Source of the DNA: Chloroflexota bacterium
GTDB taxonomy: Bacteria > Chloroflexota > Dehalococcoidia > DSTF01 > RBG-16-68-14
Reading direction: 5' to 3'
Length of the DNA stretch: 5,049 nucleotides
Assembly (NCBI GenBank): GCA_022561355.1
Contig: JADFRJ010000186.1
Coordinates: 1 to 5,049, forward strand
Positions 1-4,873 of this stretch are shown one piece after another. Position 1 is the stretch's first letter; each line of letters starts with the position of its first letter. Position numbers and translations under genes: made by a program. The notes beneath the pieces were generated by a model that had not been told where the DNA came from, did not search any database, and was given only the letters and a program-made list of their open reading frames with translations.

Positions 1-2
1 AC

Positions 3-104
3 CCACACTACGAACCCATCGCCGACGTCCAGATCTTCTCGGCGCTCGACCACCTCCTCGGCCTGGAGGCGAGCACACAGCCCGTACCCTCCGCCGCCCA
101 GTAG
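3..104 (+). CDS. C-terminal fragment of an unidentified protein
   Basis: An open frame enters from the left edge and ends at TAG 102-104, giving 33 residues that begin PHYEPIADVQIFSALDHLLG and end in a short Ala/Pro/Ser-rich tail. The fragment looks like a protein C-terminus: one amphipathic helix (around IFSALDHLLGLE) followed by a low-complexity tail. It lies 17 bases upstream of smpB on the same strand, so it may be the preceding gene of the same operon. Too little remains to name a family. A peptidase or hydrolase tail is possible, but nothing here proves it. The frame is preferred over the overlapping minus-strand frame because its composition is protein-like and it ends just before smpB. 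Confidence 0.55.
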   Translation, partial: PHYEPIADVQIFSALDHLLGLEASTQPVPSAAQ

Positions 105-121
105 CGCCCCCACCACACCTG

Positions 122-574
122 ATGGCCGTCAAGCAGGTGGCCGTGAACAAAAAGGCGTGGCACGACTACGAGGTGCTCAAGCAAGTAGAGGCGGGCCTTG
201 CGCTCCTCGGTAGCGAGATCAAATCGATCCGCGAAGGGCGCGTTCAGATCCGCGAAGCGTACGCTCGCCCTGAAGATGGCGAATTCTGGCTGATAGGCGC
301 ACACATCGCCCAGTACGCACCGGCCGGCAGCGATAGCCACGAACCGACCCGCAAGCGAAAGCTGCTGCTGCACAAGTCGCAGATCCGCGAACTGTCGCGG
401 GCGATCCTCGAGCAGGGCCTCACGGTGGTCCCGCTCCGCCTCTACCTGAAGGACGGCATCGCGAAAGTGGAGATCGCTCTCGTCCGTGGCAAGAAGCGCC
501 ACGACAAACGCGCAGCGATCGCGAAGAGAGACGCCGAGCGCGAGATGGCGCGCGCCGTTAGGCACCGCCAGTAG
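122..574 (+). CDS. smpB: SsrA-binding protein SmpB (trans-translation)
   Basis: SmpB binds the tRNA-like domain of tmRNA and helps deliver it to stalled ribosomes, so that incomplete proteins are tagged for degradation and the ribosome is freed. The 150-residue product is the usual size. The N-terminus VAVNKKAWHDYEVL (6-19), the core GLALLGSEIKSIREGR (25-40), the HEPTRKRKLLLH segment (73-84) and GLTVVPLRLYLKDG (99-112) are all hallmark SmpB beta-barrel stretches. They are followed by the basic RGKKRHDKR segment (122-130) and a Lys/Arg/Ala-rich tail, which in the family folds as a helix in the decoding centre. The ATG at 122 is favoured because it yields the canonical short N-terminal extension. 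No convincing SD precedes it, so translation may be leaderless or coupled to the upstream gene. The ssrA gene is not in this window. Confidence 0.97.
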   Translation: MAVKQVAVNKKAWHDYEVLKQVEAGLALLGSEIKSIREGRVQIREAYARPEDGEFWLIGAHIAQYAPAGSDSHEPTRKRKLLLHKSQIRELSRAILEQGLTVVPLRLYLKDGIAKVEIALVRGKKRHDKRAAIAKRDAEREMARAVRHRQ

Positions 575-583
575 AGCCAGATC

Positions 584-1513
584 GTGGCCACACCACCCGC
601 AGACCCCGCGACGATCGCGCGCGGCCTCACCGAGGCGTTTCCTGAACTCGGCGACGTTGCCGTAACGAAGACGCTAGGTATCGGCTTCAACAGCATCGCC
701 GTCGAGACCGGCGGCGGCCTGCTGTTTCGCGTCGCTAGAACCGAGGGCACCGCAGCTCGATTCGCGATGGAGACACGCTTGCTCCCCATCTTGAGAGCGA
801 GCCTGCCTGTGGCTGTCCCAGAGCCTAGGTGGTTCGCGCCACGCACCAGTCACTTCCCGCTCGGCGTGATCGGCTATCCGAAGATCGAAGGCCGTCCGCT
901 CCAGCCAGGCTTGGTCGACGCCGACAACCTTCCTGAGCTGGCGGACCAGGCTGCCCGCGTGCTGGTGGCCCTTCACAGCGTGCCACGGTCCGAGGTTGCG
1001 GACGTAGGGCTGCCGCAGCCCGCAGAGATGTCTGACAACTATCGTTCGCTTGCCCACGAGACGCTGCCCGTGCTCAAGGAGCGGATGGCACCTCTCGAAT
1101 TCGATCGCCTTGATCTATGGTGGGAGGCGTTCCTCGCGGACGAACGCATGACACAATTCGAGCCCGCCCTCACGCACGGCGATTTCTGGTTCGAGAACAT
1201 GATCGTTGACGAGGAGGCATCACAGCTCGTCGGGGTCGTCGACTGGGAGCACGCGACGATCGGTGACCGCGCCCAGGACCTGGCAACGCTGCTGCACCTG
1301 GGCCGGGGCTTCACCTCGGAGACGCTTCGAGCCTATCGTAGACACGGAGGTCTGTTCGACGACGACGACTGCTACCGCATGGAGCGGCTCTGGGAGCTTC
1401 GCGACTTCTACGGCGTCCTCTACGGGATCCGCTTCGACGATGGGGAGGAGCTGGTCGACTCGATCCGAAAACTTCGGGAAGGCCCTGTGTTGACGGCCTC
1501 GGACGCGCCGTGA
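584..1513 (+). CDS. aminoglycoside phosphotransferase (APH)/choline kinase-fold family protein
   Basis: This 309-residue protein has the eukaryotic-like kinase fold of the APH family (the PF01636 type). An N-lobe nucleotide-binding region covers roughly residues 28-75, with glycine-rich LGIGFNS at 31-37 and LLFRVAR at 46-52. A hinge-like GVIGYPKIEGRPL stretch spans 94-106. The catalytic Brenner-type loop is HGDFWFEN at 198-205 (D200 the likely base, N205 a metal ligand), and VVDWE at 218-222 supplies the metal-binding Asp220. The conserved GDRAQDLATLL follows at 227-237. The substrate cannot be told: family members phosphorylate aminoglycosides, macrolides, choline, homoserine or other small alcohols, and most chromosomal copies have no proven role in resistance. 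The GTG start lies 9 bases after the smpB stop, implying co-transcription. The final codons overlap a predicted promoter for the next unit. Confidence 0.9.
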   Translation: MATPPADPATIARGLTEAFPELGDVAVTKTLGIGFNSIAVETGGGLLFRVARTEGTAARFAMETRLLPILRASLPVAVPEPRWFAPRTSHFPLGVIGYPKIEGRPLQPGLVDADNLPELADQAARVLVALHSVPRSEVADVGLPQPAEMSDNYRSLAHETLPVLKERMAPLEFDRLDLWWEAFLADERMTQFEPALTHGDFWFENMIVDEEASQLVGVVDWEHATIGDRAQDLATLLHLGRGFTSETLRAYRRHGGLFDDDDCYRMERLWELRDFYGVLYGIRFDDGEELVDSIRKLREGPVLTASDAP

Positions 1514-1519
1514 TAGCAT
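1490..1519 (+). promoter_or_regulatory. predicted sigma70/SigA-type promoter for the mini-ORF RNA
   Basis: TTGACG (1490-1495, five of six matches to TTGACA) and TAGCAT (1514-1519, four of six matches to TATAAT) are separated by 18 bases. Initiation would be expected near A1523-A1527, only a few bases before the long SD of the mini-ORF. The -35 box lies inside the last codons of the kinase gene and the -10 box just after its stop. The match is by eye, and start-site mapping is lacking. Its position directly ahead of a structured region that ends in a terminator supports a self-contained transcription unit. Confidence 0.55.
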
Positions 1520-1529
1520 CAGAGTTAGG

Positions 1530-1541
1530 AAAGGAGGTGAT
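1530..1541 (+). promoter_or_regulatory. extended perfect Shine-Dalgarno sequence
   Basis: AAAGGAGGTGAT is complementary over 12 consecutive bases to the conserved 3' end of bacterial 16S rRNA (AUCACCUCCUUU). The GGAGG core (1533-1537) ends 8 bases before the ATG at 1546, which is ideal spacing. The larger genes in this window have little or no SD, so a match this long in front of a 23-codon ORF stands out. It argues that ribosome loading here is functionally important. Confidence 0.75.
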
Positions 1542-1545
1542 GCGG

Positions 1546-1617
1546 ATGCATACTAAACGTTGCGTAGGCCTTGCGCCTCGCGCCATCCGCGACTCCTTGG
1601 AGGTAGGTATCTCCTAG
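1546..1617 (+). CDS. mini-ORF, 23-residue putative leader peptide or small protein
   Basis: ATG 1546 to TAG 1615-1617 encodes 23 residues beginning MHTKRCVGLAPRAIRD and ending LEVGIS. The peptide is mildly basic with one Cys and has no membrane segment or signal peptide. No run of a single amino acid suggests classical amino-acid-sensing attenuation. Support for translation is the 12-base SD match with 8-base spacing and the promoter immediately upstream. Bases within the coding region (1584-1598) are complementary to the SD and start codon, so translation and RNA folding are likely linked. The next transcription signal is the terminator at 1674, and birA follows. It could be a regulatory leader peptide, a free small protein, or a ribosome-binding decoy. 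I do not recognise a family. Confidence 0.5.
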   Translation: MHTKRCVGLAPRAIRDSLEVGIS

Positions 1618-1673
1618 GCGTCGGTTCCCGGGCCTGGCCCGAGGACGTGCTAGGCGATAGGTCTAGCAACCAT

Positions 1674-1709
1674 GCGCCACCCCGGCGAAGGTCGGGGTGG
1701 CGCTTTCTC
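1674..1709 (+). terminator. Rho-independent terminator before birA
   Basis: GCGCCACCCCG (1674-1684) and CGGGGTGGCGC (1693-1703) form a perfect 11-bp, very GC-rich stem with an 8-base loop, followed by TTTCTC. The T-tract is short and interrupted, but the stem is strong. It closes the mini-ORF transcript and separates it from birA, whose ATG lies 26 bases downstream of the T-tract. If it can be bypassed, it could serve as an attenuator for birA. Confidence 0.75.
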
Positions 1710-1720
1710 GTCCGCTGTGG

Positions 1721-1726
1721 CATGAT
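1721..1726 (+). promoter_or_regulatory. possible -10 box for a leaderless birA transcript
   Basis: CATGAT matches four of six TATAAT positions and ends nine bases before the birA ATG at 1736, so initiation would fall at or next to the start codon. No SD is visible between the terminator and that ATG, which suits a leaderless mRNA. No good -35 box is present, so this remains a weak call. Confidence 0.25.
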
Positions 1727-1735
1727 CGCTCCGCC

Positions 1736-2521
1736 ATGAGCGAAACACTCGACCTCGACCGCCTTCAGACGCTCCTTGAGACGAACTTCGTCGGGCGGAG
1801 CGTCACGTATCGAACATCGGTCGAGACGACGATGGCCGTCGCCGCGGAGGAGGCGGCGGCCGGCGCCCCGGAAGGCGCCATCGTCATCGCCGAAGAGCAG
1901 ACTGCGGGGCGCGGCCGCATGGGCCGCTCCTGGACGTCACCAACAGGCGGCAACCTCTACTTCACGCTCGTGCTCAGGCCAACGTTAGAGCAGCTTCGCT
2001 ACTTGGCGGTCATCGCGCCGCTGGCGGTCAGCCTGGCCATCGAGGAGACGACCAGCCTATCGCCACGCATCAAGTGGCCAAACGACGTCTTGATCGGCGA
2101 CCGAAAGGTGTGTGGTGTGCTCGTCGACACGAACCTCACGGGTGACGAGGTCCAGAACGCCTTGATCGGCATCGGCATCAACGTCAATCTGAACGTGATG
2201 CTGTACGCCGAAATCCGCGAGATCGCGACAAGCCTGCGCACCGAATTCGGCGAGGAGGTCGAGCGCGAGAAGGTGCTGGCAACAGCCCTCAATCACATCG
2301 AAGAGTTGTACAAGCGCCTGCGCGCGGGCGAGGCGGTATCGGTCGGGTGGAAGCAGCGCCTCGACACGCTTGGCAAACACGTTAAGGTCACGATCGCCGG
2401 CGGCGAGAGTCAGGAAGGCGTCGCGGTCGACGCCGACTCGGACGGCGCCCTGATCATCCGGCGCGACGATGGCAGCCACGTCCGTGTGGAAGCCGGCGAG
2501 GTCACGCTGCGGGACGGATAA
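1736..2521 (+). CDS. birA: biotin--[acetyl-CoA-carboxylase] ligase (monofunctional BirA)
   Basis: The enzyme activates biotin with ATP to biotinyl-5'-AMP and transfers it to the lysine of biotin carrier domains such as that of acetyl-CoA carboxylase, in the cytoplasm. The 261-residue product shows the catalytic signature GRGRMGRSW (58-66), which orders over biotinyl-AMP, and KWPNDVLIGDRKVCGVLVD (113-131), which contains the catalytic lysine. GIGINVN at 145-151 follows, then the C-terminal SH3-like domain from about 213 to 258. There is no N-terminal winged-helix domain, so unlike E. coli BirA it should not itself repress biotin genes. A GTG at 1697 extends the frame by 13 codons but lies inside the terminator stem, so ATG 1736 is preferred. 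It is the last host-like gene before the insert. Confidence 0.95.
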   Translation: MSETLDLDRLQTLLETNFVGRSVTYRTSVETTMAVAAEEAAAGAPEGAIVIAEEQTAGRGRMGRSWTSPTGGNLYFTLVLRPTLEQLRYLAVIAPLAVSLAIEETTSLSPRIKWPNDVLIGDRKVCGVLVDTNLTGDEVQNALIGIGINVNLNVMLYAEIREIATSLRTEFGEEVEREKVLATALNHIEELYKRLRAGEAVSVGWKQRLDTLGKHVKVTIAGGESQEGVAVDADSDGALIIRRDDGSHVRVEAGEVTLRDG

Positions 2522-2609
2522 ACTGTTAACTTTTTTTAGAACGAGCGTTCCGATAGGCTTAGAGCCAGGCATGGGTGCCACATCGCTTCTCCCTGCCCAG
2601 CGAGGGTCT
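2522..2609 (+). other. AT-rich junction between birA and the R-M insert
   Basis: Directly after the birA stop the sequence turns AT-rich: GTTAAC, then a run of seven T at 2531-2537, then a small dyad GAACG/CGTTC (2539-2550). No stable GC stem precedes the T-run, so it is not a clear terminator for birA. No clear promoter for the methyltransferase gene is visible either. An ATG at 2571 is in frame with the methyltransferase. I place the left boundary of the inserted DNA here, based on the change in composition. No direct repeat matching the right boundary was found. Confidence 0.4.
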
Positions 2610-3914
2610 GTGAACAAGAACGGTACCGAGAACAACAAGATCAGGCCGGATGACCGGGCTGTTCATGATTGGTATCGTTTCGTTCTGGCGTTTCCTCCAC
2701 ACTTGGTACGAGAGTACCTTGAGCACTTTGGCATCACCGAAAACGAATGCGTCCTTGACCCATTCTGCGGCACTGGCACAACACTCGTGGAGTGCAAAAA
2801 GATGGGCATCCCGAGCGTCGGAATTGAGGCTAACCCAATGTCGTTCTTCGCAAGCCAGGCGAAGCTTAATTGGAGCGCCAACCCTGATGGGCTAATGCGG
2901 CACGCTACTGACATCGCCGCGCGTGCGAAGCGCCAGCTTTACGCTGATGGACTAGAGGAGTTCAATGGGCTTCCACTTCTCTCGAGTACCCGGAAGCCCA
3001 AGACCATCAGGAAACTAGCACCAGAACTCGAAAAGCTCTTACTTAAGAACTCCATTAGTCCTCTTCCGCTACATAGAACGCTCGTTTTGACTGAAGCGCT
3101 TGAAGACCATCGGGACGAAGAGTTCTATGCACATGAGCGTCTGGCATTGGCTAAGGCCGCGGTAGCGACGGCCAGCAACTTGCGCTTTGGCCCCGAGGTT
3201 GGGGTTCGAGCACCGAAGGATGATGCCCCGGTCGTCGAAGCCTGGATGGATGCATTATCACAGACGGCTGACGATCTTCGCCTCTGGCAGAGTGCCAAGG
3301 ATGTACCAGCTCGGGTTTGCCATGCAGACGCACGGGACGTTCATAAGGTCCTGCCCGAGAATTCAATAGCCGCAGTCATCACATCACCGCCCTATCCGAA
3401 TGAGAAGGATTACACCCGGACAACGCGGCTGGAATCCGTACTGCTAGGCCTCTTCAAGAGCAAGGAAGAACTGCGGTCGTTCAAGAAGACGTTAGTGAGA
3501 TCGAACACACGAAGTGTCTACAAGGAAGACGACGATGATGAGCTGGTAGCGGGCCACTCCCAGATACAGCGAATTGCCAATGACATCGAGGAGCGGCGGA
3601 TTGCCATGGGGAAGACATCCGGCTGGGAACGGCAGTATCATCGGGTTACGAAGCTCTACTTCGGTGGTATGGCAAGACACCTTGCAGGCATCAGAAAGGT
3701 GCTAAGGCCCGGTGCGCGGCTGGCTTACGTGGTTGGAGATCAAGCTTCCTATTTGCAGGTGATGATCCGGACAGGTCAGCTACTGGCAGACATAGCGGCG
3801 TCCCTTGGCTTTGTCGTAGAGGACATTGCCCTCTTCAGGACTCGCAGGGCAACAGCAACCCGGGCAGAGTTGCGCGAGGAGGTCGTTCTCCTCAAGTGGG
3901 CTGGCGTGCGATGA
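2610..3914 (+). CDS. DNA methyltransferase, SPPY type (putative N4-cytosine/N6-adenine modification methylase)
   Basis: This SAM-dependent methylase probably modifies host DNA to protect it from the neighbouring nuclease. Numbered from the GTG at 2610 (434 residues), the SAM-binding motif I is VLDPFCGTGTTLVE (48-61), followed by GIEANP at 71-76. The catalytic motif IV is SPPYPNEKDYTR (259-270), preceded by HADARDVHKVLPENSIAAVI. S/TPPY favours amino methylation, often N4-cytosine, though N6-adenine is not excluded. The order I then IV fits gamma-type enzymes. About 200 residues separate the two motifs, far more than usual, and this mostly helical insert may help recognise the target. Later strands include KVLRPGARLAYVVGD (363-377). 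The start is uncertain: an in-frame ATG at 2571 adds 13 residues. GTG 2610 has GAGG four bases upstream and sits closer to the conserved region. An ATG at 2469 lies inside birA and is unlikely. GC is lower than in the flanking genes. Confidence 0.85.
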   Translation: MNKNGTENNKIRPDDRAVHDWYRFVLAFPPHLVREYLEHFGITENECVLDPFCGTGTTLVECKKMGIPSVGIEANPMSFFASQAKLNWSANPDGLMRHATDIAARAKRQLYADGLEEFNGLPLLSSTRKPKTIRKLAPELEKLLLKNSISPLPLHRTLVLTEALEDHRDEEFYAHERLALAKAAVATASNLRFGPEVGVRAPKDDAPVVEAWMDALSQTADDLRLWQSAKDVPARVCHADARDVHKVLPENSIAAVITSPPYPNEKDYTRTTRLESVLLGLFKSKEELRSFKKTLVRSNTRSVYKEDDDDELVAGHSQIQRIANDIEERRIAMGKTSGWERQYHRVTKLYFGGMARHLAGIRKVLRPGARLAYVVGDQASYLQVMIRTGQLLADIAASLGFVVEDIALFRTRRATATRAELREEVVLLKWAGVR

Positions 3915-3927
3915 CAGCAAAGTAATG
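3911..3927 (+). promoter_or_regulatory. stop/start coupling site with four-codon mini-ORF
   Basis: The methyltransferase stop overlaps an ATG (ATGA, 3911-3914). That ATG opens a four-codon ORF, MTAK, whose TAA (3923-3925) overlaps the nuclease ATG as TAATG (3925-3927). Ribosomes finishing the methylase could restart twice in succession. No strong SD precedes the nuclease start. This would make nuclease synthesis depend on, and be weaker than, methylase synthesis, a useful order for an R-M system. The arrangement is seen directly; the mechanism is inference. Confidence 0.4.
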
Positions 3928-4722
3928 GGCAGCTCCGGCACGTACGTAAGCATCATCGAGCAGATTTTTCTCTCTAGGTTCAAGAAGGGAGTGGCGGAGG
4001 TCAGCTTCGAACGAGAGGACATCGTTCGCGCGGCGAAGAAGCTGAAGGTACCAACGCCCAAGAACCTTGGAGACCTTATTTACAGCTTCCGATACCGCGC
4101 GACTCTTCCGAAGAGCATTACTTCGAAGGCCAGCAAGGGAAATGCGTGGATTATCCGCCCAGCTGGCCACGGTAAGTACCGATTCGTTCTGGTACCAGAC
4201 AGGCCATTAGTACCGAATCCGGATCTGGTCTTGACTAAAATTCCGGATTCAACGCCAGGAATGATATCCAAGTACGCATTAAGCGATGAGCAAGCTCTGC
4301 TGGCGAGGGTTCGATACAACAGGCTCTTGGACATCTTTACGGGCGTGGCATGTTACTCTCTGCAGAATCATTTGAGAACCACGGTGCCAGGCATCGGCCA
4401 GGTCGAAACCGATGAGATCTACGTAGGAGTTGACAAGGGCGGGATTCACTACGCCTTCCCCGTTCAGGCGAAGGGCGGTTCTGACAGATTGAGTGTCGTA
4501 CAAATCGAGCAGGACCTTGCGCTCTGCAAGCACAAATTTCCGTCACTCGTCTGCCGCCCCATTGGCACCCAGTTCATGACGGCTGACATCATCGTACTCT
4601 TCGAGTTCGAGGAGGACGACGACAGTGTGCGCATCGCAGCCGAGCGGCACTACAAGCTTGTTCCCTCTAGCGAGGTCTCAGCTGGGGACTTGAAGCGTTA
4701 CCGGCAGCGCCTAGGAGATTAG
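3925..4722 (+). CDS. putative restriction endonuclease with PD-(D/E)XK-like core
   Basis: From ATG 3925 the product is 265 residues and starts 10 bases after the methyltransferase stop. Residues 1-90 are basic and helical, beginning with an IIEQIFLSRF helix. They include EREDIVRAAKKLKV (29-42) and NLGDLIYSFRYR (47-58), and look like a winged-helix or DNA-binding part. After a proline-rich linker (91-111), the second half carries VGQ-like VETDEIYVGVDKGG (160-173), a strand ending PVQAKGG (179-185), then VVQIEQDLALC. Acidic residues E161/D163/E164/D170 followed by QAK (181-183) resemble a PD-(D/E)XK active site with Gln in the D/E position, as in some restriction enzymes. An upstream extension to 3826 overlaps the methylase and is unlikely. 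The gene pair implies the cognate nuclease of an R-M system. The target sequence is unknown. The fold is inferred from motifs only; an R-M accessory or regulatory protein is the alternative. Confidence 0.65.
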   Translation: MGSSGTYVSIIEQIFLSRFKKGVAEVSFEREDIVRAAKKLKVPTPKNLGDLIYSFRYRATLPKSITSKASKGNAWIIRPAGHGKYRFVLVPDRPLVPNPDLVLTKIPDSTPGMISKYALSDEQALLARVRYNRLLDIFTGVACYSLQNHLRTTVPGIGQVETDEIYVGVDKGGIHYAFPVQAKGGSDRLSVVQIEQDLALCKHKFPSLVCRPIGTQFMTADIIVLFEFEEDDDSVRIAAERHYKLVPSSEVSAGDLKRYRQRLGD

Positions 4723-4771
4723 GCAGACCTCCCGACACCCACCTGAACGAGCCCACCCGGCCTTGGTCTGC
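4723..4771. repeat. short inverted repeat at the slipin breakpoint
   Basis: GCAGACC (4723-4729), immediately after the nuclease stop, is the exact inverse complement of GGTCTGC (4765-4771), immediately before the point where slipin similarity ends. Seven base pairs with a 35-base loop and no T-run make a poor terminator. The position at the junction is suggestive, but the length is within reach of chance. Confidence 0.3.
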
Positions 4772-4873
4772 GCCGCGTTCGTACTCCTGCACGATACGCA
4801 CCGCGAACGGCGCAAGCGGAATCAGTAAGACCTATCCGAGCGCGATCAGAATACCTGTTACGATGCGGGACAT
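4772..4873 (-). pseudogene. truncated slipin (stomatin/SPFH) gene remnant
   Basis: Reading the minus strand from ATG 4873-4871, the product is MSRIVTGILIALG, then TAG (4834-4832). In the same frame it continues VLLIPLAPFAVRIVQEYERG. A hydrophobic N-terminal segment followed by RIVxEYERG is the signature start of bacterial slipins, membrane-anchored SPFH proteins, where it normally continues into VxFRLGR. Here the match stops at G34 (4774-4772) and the following sequence is unrelated, running into the R-M segment. The gene is therefore broken twice, by the in-frame stop and by loss of the SPFH body. The start overlaps the nfeD stop as TGATG, the usual order for an nfeD-slipin operon. The loss probably leaves NfeD without its partner unless another slipin copy exists elsewhere. 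Confidence 0.72.

Larger units (their letters stand above)
1527..1707 (+). ncRNA. putative structured leader/small transcript of unknown family
   Basis: The stretch between the predicted promoter and terminator can form several stems. AAGGAG (1531-1536) can pair with CTCCTT (1593-1598), and GCGGATG (1542-1548) with CATCCGC (1584-1590). Together these would hide both the SD and the start codon of the mini-ORF. Inside them GCG/CGC and AGGC/GCCT form a small hairpin (1562-1581). A second hairpin pairs 1613-1622 with 1644-1654, with one bulged base and one G-U pair, capped by CGGG/CCCG (1629-1632 with 1638-1641). GGTT 1623-1626 could pair with AACC 1668-1671 as a pseudoknot. GCTAG 1649-1653 can switch partner to CTAGC 1663-1667. 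I see no match to tmRNA, SRP RNA, 6S RNA or common riboswitch cores. Whether it acts as an RNA, an attenuator for birA or only as a mini-mRNA is open. Confidence 0.42.
2522..4771 (+). mobile_element. putative restriction-modification island (no integrase)
   Basis: The segment carries a DNA methyltransferase and a nuclease-like gene at visibly lower GC than the flanks. It sits between birA and a slipin gene cut after about 34 codons. Its right edge falls where slipin similarity ends (about 4772) and its left edge just after the birA stop. No transposase, integrase or clear flanking direct repeats were seen, so it may have entered by homologous or illegitimate recombination, as R-M modules often do. 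The boundaries are inferred. Confidence 0.5.

Noticed and set aside
8..565. 185-codon open frame on the minus strand across smpB
   Set aside because: It is antisense to a clear smpB. Its composition (Arg/Leu/Ala-rich) and lack of any recognisable motif are typical of a shadow frame in GC-rich DNA.
1514..1673. tmRNA, SRP RNA, 6S RNA or a common riboswitch in the gap before birA
   Set aside because: No tRNA-like acceptor with CCA, no tag ORF ending in Ala-Ala, no SRP tetraloop motif and no TPP, cobalamin, c-di-GMP or ydaO core was recognised.
1697..1735. Upstream GTG start for birA adding 13 codons
   Set aside because: The GTG lies inside the 3' arm of the terminator stem and the extra residues do not look like a ligase N-terminus. 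ATG 1736 gives a normal monofunctional BirA.
2469..2609. Methyltransferase start at ATG 2469
   Set aside because: It would overlap birA by about 50 bases in another frame and add residues unlike methyltransferase N-termini. Starts at 2571 or 2610 are more likely.
2057..2638. 193-codon minus-strand frame across the end of birA, considered as a possible slipin C-terminus
   Set aside because: It is mostly antisense to birA, and nothing in it resembles an SPFH or slipin C-terminal region.
3826..3924. N-terminal extension of the nuclease gene into the methyltransferase
   Set aside because: The 33 extra residues are Ser/Gln/Gly-rich, encoded antiphase inside a conserved methyltransferase C-terminus, and no start signal favours them.
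2522..4871. Transposon or CRISPR/phage-defence island with its own mobility genes
   Set aside because: No transposase, integrase, tRNA attachment site, CRISPR repeats or long terminal repeats were found. Only the two R-M-like genes are present.
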